A DNA stretch of 64,000 bases from Caulobacter sp. Root1455 (GCF_001426905.1 NZ_LMFQ01000023.1:1-64000); one strand, 5' to 3'; positions 16,881 through 27,636 are shown, numbered from the stretch's first letter. Notes: generated by a model from the sequence alone, not told the origin. Made by a program: numbers and translations.

Positions 16881-17417
16881 TCAGCCCAGCGGGTATTCCG
16901 CCTCCAGCCGGTAGGCCGAGCCCTCGTGGGTGCGCCAGCTGGAATAGAGGCCGAAGCGGTCGACGCGGAACGGCGGCGAGTGCAGCAGGTTGTTGGCCTG
17001 GATCCAGGCGGCGACCTCGGGCACGGCGGGGCGCTTCAGATAGGCCAGGGTGAGGTGCGGGGTGTAGACCCGGGTCTCGGGCTTGAGGCCGGCCCGGCGG
17101 GCGGCGCTCTCATTGGCCTTGGCCAGGCGCCGCAGGTCGGGGTTCTCGGCGACCCCGGCCCAGACCGCGTGGATCTCGATCCCCTCGCCGAAATGGCCGA
17201 CTCCCTGGAGTTCGAGGTCGAAGGCCGGGGCCTCGATTCCCCGCAGTTCCTCGTCCAGGTCGGCGGCGATGGTCTCCTGCACGTCGCCGATGAACTTCAG
17301 GGTGATGTGGAACGCTTCGCGCGGCCGCCAGTGCGCGCCCTCGATGCCGTGCTGGCGCGGCAACAGGTGGTCGCCGACCTCGGCGGGAATGGCGATGGCG
17401 GTGAACAGGCGGATCAT
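16881..17417 (-). CDS. thpR: RNA 2',3'-cyclic phosphodiesterase (2H family)
   Basis: A 178-residue member of the ThpR/LigT family, which opens RNA 2',3'-cyclic phosphates and was historically called 2'-5' RNA ligase. The two catalytic H-x-T-L motifs are present: HITL at 37-40 and HLTL at 121-124. The opening MIRLFTAIAIP and LKFIGDV are standard. Length is normal. The gene stands alone between two paired repeats (families 4 and 2). Confidence 0.95.
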   Translation of the reverse strand: MIRLFTAIAIPAEVGDHLLPRQHGIEGAHWRPREAFHITLKFIGDVQETIAADLDEELRGIEAPAFDLELQGVGHFGEGIEIHAVWAGVAENPDLRRLAKANESAARRAGLKPETRVYTPHLTLAYLKRPAVPEVAAWIQANNLLHSPPFRVDRFGLYSSWRTHEGSAYRLEAEYPLG

Positions 17418-17435
17418 GGCGTTGTTCTAGCCGAT

Positions 17436-17565
17436 CCTCCCCCCGTGGGGGAGGTGTCGGCGCAGCCGACGGAGGGGGGAGTAATAGGCCATGGACCGCA
17501 ACTCGGATCGATCGTCCCACAACTCCCCCCACCGGCCTTCGGCCGCCTCCCCCACAGGGGGAGGG
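17436..17565. repeat. Paired inverted repeat, family 2 (copy b)
   Basis: TCCTCCCCCCGTGGGGGAGG at the left and CCTCCCCCACAGGGGGAGGG at the right are each self-complementary, and the inner segments (GGAGGGGGGAGT / ACTCCCCCCACC) pair across the element. It lies between thpR and the aldo/keto reductase gene, both on the minus strand. Confidence 0.88.
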
Positions 17566-17574
17566 CCTAGGTTC

Positions 17575-18627
17575 TCACGGACAAGGATTCGGCTGCAGCG
17601 CGTGCAGGGCGTTGACCGCCTTTTCCATCTCCTCGGTCCAGGTCAGGTCGAAGGCGGCGATGTTGGTCTTCAGCTGGTCCATCGAGGTGGCGCCGATGAT
17701 GGTGGCCGTGACGAACGGGCGGGTGTCGCAGAACTTCAAGGCCAGCTGGGCGGGGTCGACGCCGAAATGGGCGGCCAGGTCGACATAGCCGCGGATCGCC
17801 TCCTCGGCGCCGGGGCCTTCGTAGCGCTGCATGCGGTTGTAGAGGGCCTTGCGCGAGCCGGCCGGCAGCTTGCCGTCCAGGTACTTGCCGGTCAGGGCGC
17901 CCTGGGCCAGGGGCGAATAGGCCAGCAGGCCGACCTGTTCGCGCATGGCGATCTCGGCCAGGCCGTATTCGAACGTGCGGTTGGCCAGGTGGTAGGCGTT
18001 CTGGATCGAGGCGATGCGCGGCAGGCCGCGCTGCTCGCTCTCGGCCAGGAAGCGCATCACGCCCCACGGAAACTCGTTCGAGACGCCGATCGCGCGGATC
18101 GTCCCCTTCTTCACATGGGCGTCCAGCGCCTCGAGGATGTCGCCGAACGCCTCGAAGTCCTGCTCGTAGTCCTTGAACGTCTGGCCGCCGAACACCCGCA
18201 CCGGCCGGTCGGGCCAGTGCAGCTGGTAGAGATCCAGATAGTCGGTCTCCAGGCGCTTGAGCGACTGCTCCACCGCATAGTCGATCTGGGCCTTGGTCTG
18301 GCGGGTGGGGCCGCCGTCCGGCCGCATCCACGACAGGCCGCCGAACGCCGCGCCCCGGCCGGCCACCTTGGAGGCCAGGACGATCTGCTGGCGCTTGCCG
18401 GTCGTCTTCAGCCACGAACCGATATGGCGCTCGGTCGACCCTTGCGTCTCGGGATTGGGCGGGCTGGCGTACATCTCGGCGGTGTCCCAGAAGGTCACGC
18501 CCTGGTCGAGCGCGTAGTCCATCTGTTGGTGGGCTTCCGCCTCGCTGTTCTGCGAGCCCCAGGTCATGGTGCCCAGGCAGCAGCGCGAGACTTGGATGCC
18601 GGTCCGGCCGAGTTCGACGTAGTCCAT
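17575..18627 (-). CDS. Aldo/keto reductase (Tas-like)
   Basis: A 350-residue NADPH-dependent carbonyl reductase with the AKR barrel. The catalytic tetrad is intact: D48 and Y53 (DTAEMY), K87 (ASKV), H137 (LHWPDR). The inserted SWLKTTGKRQQIVLASK and C-terminal FCDTRPFVTATIIGATSMDQ, which contacts NADPH, fit the Tas/MocA subgroup of about 350 residues. Substrate is not predictable. The ATG at 18627 abuts the BI-1 gene's promoter region, which runs divergently. Confidence 0.93.
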   Translation of the reverse strand: MDYVELGRTGIQVSRCCLGTMTWGSQNSEAEAHQQMDYALDQGVTFWDTAEMYASPPNPETQGSTERHIGSWLKTTGKRQQIVLASKVAGRGAAFGGLSWMRPDGGPTRQTKAQIDYAVEQSLKRLETDYLDLYQLHWPDRPVRVFGGQTFKDYEQDFEAFGDILEALDAHVKKGTIRAIGVSNEFPWGVMRFLAESEQRGLPRIASIQNAYHLANRTFEYGLAEIAMREQVGLLAYSPLAQGALTGKYLDGKLPAGSRKALYNRMQRYEGPGAEEAIRGYVDLAAHFGVDPAQLALKFCDTRPFVTATIIGATSMDQLKTNIAAFDLTWTEEMEKAVNALHALQPNPCP

Positions 18628-18693
18628 GTCGCCCCTTTCAAGGATCTATCGCATCCATCTTACGGGCGGCGCGCGCCACGGAAAGCGCAACAT

Positions 18694-18722
18694 CTTGCAT
18701 GATACTCGCAGGACCCCGATAT
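18694..18722 (+). promoter_or_regulatory. Possible sigma-32 (heat-shock) promoter of the BI-1 gene
   Basis: CTTGCAT (18694-18700), 14 bp, CCCGATAT (18715-18722) resembles the sigma-32 pattern CTTGAAA...CCCCATNT, with one or two mismatches. The -10 overlaps a perfect hairpin sequence CCCCGA-TAT-TCGGGG (18714-18728). Transcription would begin near 18729, giving a 45-nt leader. Confidence 0.4.
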
Positions 18723-18773
18723 TCGGGGAGCGTCCAAGATGGGCGCGCTGCTTTTTCGAAGGGCCTTACCCCG

Positions 18774-19526
18774 ATGAACGACTTCAACCGCGGCTACGCG
18801 CGCTCGATCCCCGCGGATCGCGCCGACATGTCGGTTGACGCCGGCCTGCGCAGTTTCATGCTCGGCGTCTACAACAAGGTGGCGTTGGGTCTTCTGCTGT
18901 CCGCCGCCCTGGCCTACCTGACGACCGCCTACGCGCCGGTCGCCAACCTGCTCTACGTCCTCACTCCGGACGGCCGCCTGGCGGGCTTCACGGTGCTGGG
19001 CATGGTGCTGCGCTTCGCGCCGCTGGTCATGATCCTGGTGTCGATCTTCGCCATGCGTAACCCGACCGCCCGCTCGTCCGGCGCGCTGTACTGGGCGCTG
19101 GTGGCCTCGATCGGCGCGGGCCTGGGCCTGTGGCTGATCGTCTACAACATCCAGTCGGTGTTCACGACGTTCCTGATCACCTCGATCGCCTTCGGCGGCC
19201 TCAGCCTGTTCGGCTACACCACCAAGAAGGACCTGACCGGCTTCGGCAGCTTCCTGATCATGGGCCTGATCGGCCTGGTTCTGGCCTCGCTGGTCCAGAT
19301 GTTCCTGCACCTGCCGGGCCTGAGCTTCATCATCAGCATCCTGGGCGTGCTCATCTTCGCGGGCCTGATCGCCTACGACACCCAGCGGCTGAAGATGGCC
19401 TATTACGAAATGGGCGGTGATCAGAACTCGATGGCGGTGGCCACCAACTACGGCGCGCTGAACCTGTATCTGAACTTCATCAACCTGTTCCAATTCCTGC
19501 TCAGCATCTTCGGCAGCCGCCGCTAG
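18774..19526 (+). CDS. Bax inhibitor-1 (YccA/YbhL-type) membrane protein
   Basis: A 250-residue inner-membrane protein with seven predicted helices and the BI-1 hallmarks: DAGLRSFMLGVYNKVALGLL at the first helix, and FAGLIAYDTQRLKMAYYEMG, carrying the paired Asp residues of the pH-sensing calcium-leak channel family. YccA relatives interact with the FtsH protease and dampen its activity under stress. I chose the ATG at 18774 because the protein normally starts MNDFNRGY; the upstream frame is leader. A strong terminator follows. Its promoter may be heat-shock type. Confidence 0.93.
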   Translation: MNDFNRGYARSIPADRADMSVDAGLRSFMLGVYNKVALGLLLSAALAYLTTAYAPVANLLYVLTPDGRLAGFTVLGMVLRFAPLVMILVSIFAMRNPTARSSGALYWALVASIGAGLGLWLIVYNIQSVFTTFLITSIAFGGLSLFGYTTKKDLTGFGSFLIMGLIGLVLASLVQMFLHLPGLSFIISILGVLIFAGLIAYDTQRLKMAYYEMGGDQNSMAVATNYGALNLYLNFINLFQFLLSIFGSRR

Positions 19527-19552
19527 ACGCCAGGTCCGGAACTCGAGACGAG

Positions 19553-19583
19553 GGCCCCGGCGGGAAACCGCCGGGGCCTTTTT
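19553..19583 (+). terminator. Intrinsic terminator of the BI-1 gene
   Basis: GGCCCCGGCGG (19553-19563), GAAA loop, CCGCCGGGGCC (19568-19578), then TTTTT: an 11-bp perfect stem capped by a stable tetraloop. It also lies just past the stop of the converging HdeD-like gene. Confidence 0.92.
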
Positions 19584-19589
19584 CCTGGC

Positions 19590-20150
19590 CTAGAGGCGAC
19601 GGCGCAGCCGGCGCAGCCGCAGCGCCAGGGCCACGATCAGCACGCCCAGCGCGATGGCCCAGACGCCGATCAGCCAGGCCAGGGCCAAGGCGCCGGCCCG
19701 CGGCGCCAGGACCACCCCCGCCCCGAACAGCACCGAGATCGTCCCCGACGCGATCAGCGTCCATTCGTTGTCGATGACCTTGCGCATATGGACGGCGCCG
19801 ATGATCTCGAACAGGCCGCGCGCCACGGCGGACACGCCGATCAGGATGATCAGCAGGATCGCCGTGAGCGCCGGCCAGGCCAGGGCGGCCACGCCCGCGA
19901 CGAGATTCGCGACCCCGATCACCACCAGCCACCATCGCGGGACGATGCCGCCGCCGCGCAGCGCTTCGGCCAGGGCGAACACCCCGTCGCTCAGGGCGTA
20001 GACGGCGTAGAGGATCACCAGGATGACCAGGGTCAGGTGCGGCCACAGCAGGGCCAGGGCCCCGAACAGGATCGCCGCCAGGCCGCGCAGCAGCACCAGC
20101 CACCAGGTGCGGGCCAGCAGATGGGCCACGGAAAGGGGTTCGGCGATCAT
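19590..20150 (-). CDS. HdeD-family (DUF308) membrane protein
   Basis: A 186-residue inner-membrane protein with six hydrophobic helices arranged as three repeated pairs. Typical HdeD features: WWLVLLRGLAAILFGALALL, ALSDGVFALAEAL, WWLVVIGVANLVAGVAAL, GVSAVARGLFEIIGAVHMRK. The C-terminus is an Arg-rich cytosolic tail (RLRRLRRRL). HdeD proteins are linked to acid or envelope stress in enterobacteria; the mechanism is unclear. Monocistronic, converging on the BI-1 terminator. Confidence 0.9.
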   Translation of the reverse strand: MIAEPLSVAHLLARTWWLVLLRGLAAILFGALALLWPHLTLVILVILYAVYALSDGVFALAEALRGGGIVPRWWLVVIGVANLVAGVAALAWPALTAILLIILIGVSAVARGLFEIIGAVHMRKVIDNEWTLIASGTISVLFGAGVVLAPRAGALALAWLIGVWAIALGVLIVALALRLRRLRRRL

Positions 20151-20227
20151 GCGGGGCTCCCGTCAGGCCGAGCCGGCGCCCGGTCCCATGGGAACGCCGG
20201 CGGCCCCGCGATCGGTTCAAAAGCGCC

Positions 20228-20566
20228 TCAGTCGATGACCTTGAACCGGCCCTTGTCGAACATCCGCAGCACCTGGGCCAGGTCGTGGCCCCGCTTGAGG
20301 GTCAGGCCGCCCTGGCCGATCACCGCCCATTCGCCCTGCTTGCGGGCCAGGGCCGGGTGCTTCTCGATGCGGTAGAGCGGCGCCTCGGCCGCATGGCGGA
20401 ACACCGAGAACACCGCGTGGTCGCTGAGGCCGGCCATGCCGTAGTCGCGCCACTCGCCGGCGGCGACCATCCGGCCATAGAGCCGCAGGAGCTGGTCGAT
20501 CTCGCGACGCTCGAAGAAAACGACACCGTTCTTGACGGTGACCGGGGGGCGGGAATCCAGGGCCAT
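20228..20566 (-). CDS. DUF2794 family protein
   Basis: A 112-residue soluble protein of the alphaproteobacterial DUF2794 family. Diagnostic segments: NGVVFFERREIDQLLRLYGR, AAGEWRDYGMAGLSDHAVFS, PLYRIEKHPALARKQGEWAV and HDLAQVLRMFDKGRFKVI. No role is known. It is oriented away from the tandem sRNA locus, so the region 20567-20680 probably carries divergent promoters for both. Confidence 0.9.
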   Translation of the reverse strand: MALDSRPPVTVKNGVVFFERREIDQLLRLYGRMVAAGEWRDYGMAGLSDHAVFSVFRHAAEAPLYRIEKHPALARKQGEWAVIGQGGLTLKRGHDLAQVLRMFDKGRFKVID

Positions 20567-20681
20567 CGGGCGAATCCTAACCCCAAATCGGGCTTCGAGG
20601 CGAGCGCCCCTCGGCGAAGGGCGGCGTGCGCGTCGAGACCGGCGTTGCGGCCTTGCTACAGTGGCGCTTGATAATCTCCGT

Positions 20682-20895
20682 ACTGTCGCGATGGGCCACG
20701 AAATGACCTTAATTTCGACCCCTCGCCGCCCGGTTGGCCCACCATCTTCGACTGGTCGGCCGATCGGACATCCTGCGGTTCAGGATCCTGAACAGCCCCC
20801 CCAGCCCCCTCGATCGTGGGCCGGTCGGCCGACAGACCACCCTCTAAAGCATTGCCCGAGACCCCCGCGTGGCGCCCCTCTCCACGCGGGGTTTT
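20682..20895 (+). ncRNA. Tandem small RNA, copy 1
   Basis: There is no credible ORF, but the RNA folds well. A 5' hairpin (CGAAAT 20699-20704 / ATTTCG 20712-20717) is followed by a long stem, GTCGGCCGATCGG (20755-20767) with CCGGTCGGCCGAC (20821-20833), enclosing a C-rich loop that includes CCTGAACAGCCCCCC. An intrinsic terminator closes it at 20863-20895. Copy 2 repeats the same plan 250 bp downstream, with compensatory changes in the stem. The 5' end is approximate: a GATAAT (20670-20675) lies just upstream. From memory, Caulobacter surveys named an sRNA after gene CC3664, and gene order makes this locus a candidate for it; I could not check this. Confidence 0.7.
20863..20895 (+). terminator. 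Intrinsic terminator of sRNA copy 1
   Basis: CCCCGCGTGG (20863-20872) pairs with CCACGCGGGG (20882-20891), followed by TTTT and CGCG. The loop is C-rich (CGCCCCTCT). Confidence 0.85.
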
Positions 20896-20949
20896 CGCGT
20901 GCGCGCCACCGCGACGTTCAGCGCGGCTCGGACACATCCACGACACGAA

Positions 20950-21156
20950 CCGCCGCGAAACGACCTTTATCGCGCCCTTCCACCGCCGATTTGGCCCGCC
21001 ATAAGGTCAGTGTCGGCTGATCGGACGCCTCGGATCCGGACCCTGAACAGCCCCCCAGCCCCCCTGATTCGGGCTCTGGTCAGCCGACGGACTAGACATT
21101 TCCCCTCCCCCTAAGAGGCCCGCGCGGTGTCCCCTCCCCGCGCGGGCTTTTCTTTT
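20950..21156 (+). ncRNA. Tandem small RNA, copy 2
   Basis: A diverged duplicate of copy 1. Shared parts, in order: a 5' hairpin (CGCGA 20954-20958 / TCGCG 20970-20974) whose loop keeps the GACCTT of copy 1; TTGGCCCGCCA against TTGGCCCACCA; the long stem GTCGGCTGATCGG (21012-21024) with CTGGTCAGCCGAC (21076-21088); the loop motif CCTGAACAGCCCCCC; and a terminator at 21118-21156. One C-G pair of the copy-1 stem is U-A here, so pairing is preserved despite change on both sides. The 5' end is estimated by alignment to copy 1. Confidence 0.7.
21118..21156 (+). terminator. Intrinsic terminator of sRNA copy 2
   Basis: GCCCGCGCGG (21118-21127) pairs with CCGCGCGGGC (21138-21147), followed by TTTTCTTTT. 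Loop TGTCCCCTCC is pyrimidine-rich as in copy 1. Confidence 0.88.
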
Positions 21157-21165
21157 GGACATAGG

Positions 21166-21291
21166 TCCTCCCCCTGTGGGGGAGGCGCGAAGCGCCGGTG
21201 GGGGGAGTTGTGGGATCGATCGAGGAATTCGGCATCTGCCGATCACTCCCCCTCCGTCGGCTTCGCCGACACCTCCCCCACAGGGGGAGGA
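21166..21291. repeat. Paired inverted repeat, family 2 (copy c)
   Basis: TCCTCCCCCTGTGGGGGAGG at the left and CCTCCCCCACAGGGGGAGGA at the right, with inner GTGGGGGGAGT / ACTCCCCCTCC. It separates the sRNA locus from the converging DUF1223 gene, ending two bases before its stop codon. Confidence 0.9.
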
Positions 21292-21293
21292 CC

Positions 21294-22010
21294 CTACTTT
21301 TCCGAAACTTCCTGCAGCACCCCGATCACCCGGCCGCCCTTGGCGCCCTGGACGATGATCACGGTCTTCAGCGCCTCGTCGGCGGCGACGGGCAGGCGGT
21401 AGAGCTTGGGCCGGCCGTTCCAGGGACCCAGGCGGACCAGTTCGCGCACGACGTTGCGGTGGACCAGGGTCTGGCCGCGGTTGTCGCCGCGCTTGACGGC
21501 GATGTCCTGCTCGCGCGGGTCGTAGCGCACCAGCCAGACCTCGCCCCCGCCGCGCGGCGCGGGGCCCGAGCCGACGGCCACGCGGCCGCCGTCGCCGATG
21601 AATTCCATGTCCGGCGGATTGGACGGCGCCTTGGCCGCATCCTTGACCAGGGTCTCGACCGCCTCGGCCTTGGCGCCGGACGCCTGCTGGCGGCCCGCGA
21701 CCACGACCTGCGGGGTCGGCACGTCGCGCAGCGAGAACTTCTGGGCGTAGGCGCGCTGGCGGGTCGCGAAGGCCGGCTTGGCGAAGGTGTCGGTCCAGCC
21801 GAGGTAGTCCCAGTAGTCGACCGAATAGGTCAGGGCCAGGACGCCCTTGTCGTCGGCCATGTCGGCGATGACCTGGTTGGCCTTGCCGCAGGAGGAGCAA
21901 CCTTGAGCGGTGAACAGCTCGACGACCACCGGCGGTTTCGCGGCGAGCGCGGGCGCGGCTGAAAAACCCGCGAGGGTGGTGAGAGCGAGAAAGAGCAGGG
22001 CCTGACGCAT
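21294..22010 (-). CDS. DUF1223 thioredoxin-like secreted protein
   Basis: A 238-residue periplasmic protein. Residues 1-23 are a signal peptide (LALTTLAGFSAAPALAAKP). The DUF1223 fold follows, with a thioredoxin-like CxxC at C38/C41 (ELFTAQGCSSCGKANQ), then SVDYWDYLGWTDTFAKPAF and VPTPQVVVAGR, matching a cis-Pro loop. Family members are widespread in alphaproteobacteria and presumed redox-active, but no substrate is known. It lies between the sRNA locus and acnA on the minus strand. Confidence 0.92.
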   Translation of the reverse strand: MRQALLFLALTTLAGFSAAPALAAKPPVVVELFTAQGCSSCGKANQVIADMADDKGVLALTYSVDYWDYLGWTDTFAKPAFATRQRAYAQKFSLRDVPTPQVVVAGRQQASGAKAEAVETLVKDAAKAPSNPPDMEFIGDGGRVAVGSGPAPRGGGEVWLVRYDPREQDIAVKRGDNRGQTLVHRNVVRELVRLGPWNGRPKLYRLPVAADEALKTVIIVQGAKGGRVIGVLQEVSEK

Positions 22011-22114
22011 GTGCGGGGCACTTAAGCCAAGATCGTGGTCGATGGCCGTTCACGAGGCCGTGAAGGCGGCTTTCTCGCGCAAAAGAAGAAATCCGCCGCA
22101 CGAAAAACCCAAAG

Positions 22115-22142
22115 AAAAAGCCGGGCCCCGTGGGGACCCGGC
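22115..22142 (-). terminator. Intrinsic terminator of acnA
   Basis: GCCGGGCCCCG-T-GGGGACCCGGC (22120-22142); on the minus strand the hairpin is followed by TTTTTCTTT. It lies 25 bp beyond the acnA stop. Confidence 0.88.
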
Positions 22143-22166
22143 TTCGTCTTTTCGAGCGCGTCGCGC

Positions 22167-24854
<2,688 letters not shown>

Positions 24855-25047
24855 TTCGAAGGATCCCTTCTCTGTCCACGGCCGCCGGAAAACCTCTCCA
24901 GGGATCGCGCGATCGAGGCGGACCCACAGCGTCCATCCTCGCGCCGCGTACGCCCCATCCAATGCGGAGGGTGACGGCCGAGGGCTTCTTAGCGGTCGTC
25001 GTCGGCAACGTCCATGCACAGGGCAGGGTCTTGAGGGCTTCCCGTCC

Positions 25048-25662
25048 ATGTTGAGAGCTATTCGCATCAAGGACTTAAGTCTTGTTCGCGGCGAGCGGCG
25101 GCTGTTCTCGGGTCTGGATCTGGAGATCTCGGCGGGACAGGCCGTGGCCCTGACGGGACGCAACGGCGCGGGCAAGACCAGCCTGTTGCGGGCCGTGGCG
25201 GGCCTGTTGCGGCCGTCGCGGGGCGTCATCGGCTTCGACGGCGAGGCCGGCCCGCTGGAGGCCGAGGTCGCGCGGTCCGACGGGCTGCACCTGGTCGGCC
25301 ATCACGACGGCCTGAAATCGACGCGTTCGGCCTGGGAGGAGCTGCTGTTCCAGACCCGCTGGACCGGCGGGTCCGAGGCCTCGGCGCGCGCGGCCGCGAA
25401 GAAGCTGGACCTGGACCGCCTGCTCGACCTGGAGATCCGTCGTCTGTCGGCCGGTCAGCGCCGGCGCGTGGCCCTGGCCCGGCTGCTGGCCAGCCCCCGG
25501 TCGCTGTGGCTGCTGGACGAGCCGATGGCCCCGCTGGACGCCGGCCATCGCGAGGGCTTCGGCGCCCTGATGGCTCGACACCTCGAAGGCGGCGGCATGG
25601 TGCTGGCCGCCGTCCACGATCCCCTGCCCGTTCCCTGCCGCGTGGTGGAGGTCGGCGGATGA
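25048..25662 (+). CDS. ccmA: Heme exporter ATP-binding protein CcmA
   Basis: A 204-residue ABC ATPase of the cytochrome c maturation system I, powering release of heme from CcmC to CcmE. Walker A GRNGAGKT at 37-44, signature [15 protein letters not shown], and Walker [13 protein letters not shown]. Its short length and weak C-terminus are normal for CcmA. The ATG at 25048 is chosen because the upstream open frame lies in the acnA promoter region. Overlaps ccmB by 4 bp (ATGA). Confidence 0.95.
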   Translation: MLRAIRIKDLSLVRGERRLFSGLDLEISAGQAVALTGRNGAGKTSLLRAVAGLLRPSRGVIGFDGEAGPLEAEVARSDGLHLVGHHDGLKSTRSAWEELLFQTRWTGGSEASARAAAKKLDLDRLLDLEIRRLSAGQRRRVALARLLASPRSLWLLDEPMAPLDAGHREGFGALMARHLEGGGMVLAAVHDPLPVPCRVVEVGG

Positions 25663-26324
25663 AGGCGTTCCTGATCCTGCTGCGCCGCGAGCTGGCCCTG
25701 GCCTGGGGCAATGGCGGCGGGCCGCTGCTGGCCCTGGCCTTCTACGCCTGCGTCGTGACCCTGCTGCCGCTGGCGGCCGGCCGCGCGCCCGAGCGGCTGG
25801 CCTCGCTGGCCCCCGGCATCGCCTGGCTGGCCCTGGCCCTGGCCGCCCTGCTCTCCCTGGAGCGCCTGTTCGAGCGCGACTTCGAGGATGGGGCGCTGGA
25901 CCTGCTGGCGTTGGGTCCCGCCCCGCTGGAGGCGGTGGCCGTGGCCAAGTGCCTGGCCCACTGGTTGGCGGCCGGCGCGCCCTTGGCCCTGGCCGCTCCG
26001 ATCGCCGCCCTGGCGCTGGGCGCCTCGCCGCACATCATCCCGCTGCTGATCCCCTGCGCCCTGGCCGGGGGCCTGGCCTTCTCGTTCCTGGGCGGACTGG
26101 GCGCCAGCCTGGCGCTGGGGTCCAAGCGCGGCGGCCTGCTGGTGGCGGTGATCGTCCTGCCGCTCTACGTGCCGCCGGTGATCTTCGGGGCCGGGGCGCT
26201 GGACGCCCTGGCCGGGGGATTGCCGTGGACGGGGGGACTGTTCCTGCTGCTGGCCTATTCGGCCGCGGCCGTGGCCCTGGGCCCGATCGCCATGGCGGCG
26301 GCGTGCCGGAACGCGCTGGACTGA
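25659..26324 (+). CDS. ccmB: Heme exporter permease CcmB
   Basis: A 221-residue inner-membrane subunit of the CcmABCD complex, with six hydrophobic helices. Typical features: [20 protein letters not shown] at the start, a [19 protein letters not shown] cytosolic loop, and [20 protein letters not shown]. Start ATG overlaps the ccmA stop, so the two are translationally coupled. The other Ccm genes are separated from it by about 2.5 kb (see ccmC). Confidence 0.95.
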   Translation: MKAFLILLRRELALAWGNGGGPLLALAFYACVVTLLPLAAGRAPERLASLAPGIAWLALALAALLSLERLFERDFEDGALDLLALGPAPLEAVAVAKCLAHWLAAGAPLALAAPIAALALGASPHIIPLLIPCALAGGLAFSFLGGLGASLALGSKRGGLLVAVIVLPLYVPPVIFGAGALDALAGGLPWTGGLFLLLAYSAAAVALGPIAMAAACRNALD

Positions 26325-26341
26325 GGTTGGGAGGTTGGATC

Positions 26342-26566
26342 GTGGATGAGAAAAATACAGTCTACGTTCTTCATCACGTCAGGGCCGACGACGAGTTCGG
26401 TGACGACACCAAGTTGATTGGGGTCTATCGCTCGCAAGCCGCAGCCGAAGATGCCGTTCTGCGGCTGATGGTCCAGCCGGGCTTTTGCGATACTCCTGAA
26501 GGCTTCAGTATCGACGGTTACCGGCTAGACCAGGATCACTGGCAGGAAGGGTTTGAAACGATCTAG
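26342..26566 (+). CDS. Small DUF7336-like protein
   Basis: A 74-residue soluble protein starting at a GTG with an excellent GGGAGG site 7 bp upstream. The sequence NTVYVLHHVRADDEFGDDTK, then a VYRSQAAAEDAV helix, PGFCDTPEGFSIDGYRLDQD and a final HWQEGF match, as I recall, the DUF7336 family of small proteins with no known role. It begins 17 bp after ccmB and could be cotranscribed with it, though nothing links it to heme handling. Its base composition is slightly lower in GC than ccmAB. Confidence 0.8.
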   Translation: MDEKNTVYVLHHVRADDEFGDDTKLIGVYRSQAAAEDAVLRLMVQPGFCDTPEGFSIDGYRLDQDHWQEGFETI

Positions 26567-26570
26567 TCGC

Positions 26571-27467
26571 CTAGATCGGCCCCGCGCTCGCCGTCACCGG
26601 TGCCACATGCCGCTCGCCCAGCACCACCGCGAAGCTGCCGGCGATGATCATCAGGCCGCCGGCCGCCAGGGCCCAGGTCAGGTGGTCGCCGAACAGCCAC
26701 ACCCCGATGCAGGCGCCCATCAGCGGCTCGATATTGATGAACACCCCGGCGCTGGCGCTGCCGACCCGGGCCGAGCCGAACTGCCAGGCGGCGGTGGCCA
26801 GCAGAGTGCCCAGCACGCCCAGGCCGAGAATGCCGACCCAGACCATCGGCGAAAGATCCAGCTTGGGCGGTCCGTGCATGACCCACGAGATCGGCAGCAC
26901 GGTGGCGGCGGCGATGATCACCGTCACGGCCGGTATGGCCATCGGGGTCGGGGCCTTGGGCGCGCGGCGCAGCACGATCAGCCAGGCCAGGAAGATGAAC
27001 AGCGAGCCCAGCGACAGGGCCACGCCCAGGGGCGAGCCGGCCCCGTCCGGCTTGCCGGCGATCAGGGCGGCGCCCAGGGTCGCGGCCGCCACCCCGCCCC
27101 ATGAGGCGCGGCTGACCTTCTCGCCCAGCAGCTTGGCCGAGATGGCGATCAGGGCCGGCATGGCCCCGACCAGCAGGGCCGCCAGGGTGACGCTGACATG
27201 GGCCAGGCCCTCGAACTGCACCATGAAGGCGATCCCGTACAGCGCCCCGGCCGCCAGGATCACCGGCGAGCGGAACAGGGCCCGGGCCTCGGCGGTCCTC
27301 AGGGCGAACGGCGCGGCGACCACCGCCGCCACCGCGAACCGCAACAGCACCATGTGCGCCGCGTCGGTCTCGCGCAGCACCAGCTTGCCCAGCGGGAAGC
27401 CCAGCCCCCAGCAGACGCCGGCGACGATCAGGGCGAGGAAGGCGACATGCTTGTCGGGGCGTTTCAT
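26571..27467 (-). CDS. EamA/DMT-family transporter
   Basis: A 298-residue inner-membrane protein with ten hydrophobic helices in two EamA halves. The first (FLALIVAGVCWGLGFPLGKL, MVLLRFAVAAVV, LAALLVGAMPALIAI, WGGVAAATLGAALIAG) is repeated by the second (LLATAAWQFGSARVGSASAG, INIEPLMGACIGVWLFGD, GLMIIAGSFAVVLGE). Drug/metabolite transporters export amino acids or nucleobases; the substrate is not predictable. ATG 27467 is chosen over upstream extension through a non-coding stretch. It converges on the DUF7336-like gene with 4 bp between stops. Confidence 0.9.
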   Translation of the reverse strand: MKRPDKHVAFLALIVAGVCWGLGFPLGKLVLRETDAAHMVLLRFAVAAVVAAPFALRTAEARALFRSPVILAAGALYGIAFMVQFEGLAHVSVTLAALLVGAMPALIAISAKLLGEKVSRASWGGVAAATLGAALIAGKPDGAGSPLGVALSLGSLFIFLAWLIVLRRAPKAPTPMAIPAVTVIIAAATVLPISWVMHGPPKLDLSPMVWVGILGLGVLGTLLATAAWQFGSARVGSASAGVFINIEPLMGACIGVWLFGDHLTWALAAGGLMIIAGSFAVVLGERHVAPVTASAGPI

Positions 27468-27550
27468 GGCCAGGCTTCTAACCGTGTTCGGAGGGGCGGA
27501 GATAGGCGCGCGGTCTAGCCCGCATCGACATTCGGCGGCTGGGACGAAAA

Positions 27551-27636
27551 CCTCGTCCTTCGACAAGCTCAGGATGAGGTTTTTCTAGCCTCGGACTTGT
27601 AAATGGTCCTCATCCTGAGTCTGTCGAAGGACGAGG
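27551..27636. repeat. Paired inverted repeat, family 1 (copy d)
   Basis: Arms at 27551-27579 and 27608-27636. The right arm reads GAGTCTGTCGAAGG, another single-base variant. It lies between the DUF3147-like and EamA genes, both on the minus strand. Confidence 0.9.

Noticed and set aside
20682-21156. SRP RNA or 6S RNA
   Set aside because: No SRP core (GGTCAGG...GGAAGCAGCC) is present, and a pair of tandem copies with C-rich loops does not fit the 6S open-complex bubble well.
24855-25229. N-terminal extension of acnA to 1020 codons
   Set aside because: The extension overlaps the start of ccmA in antisense and has no aconitase similarity; the family starts at MASVDSLK.
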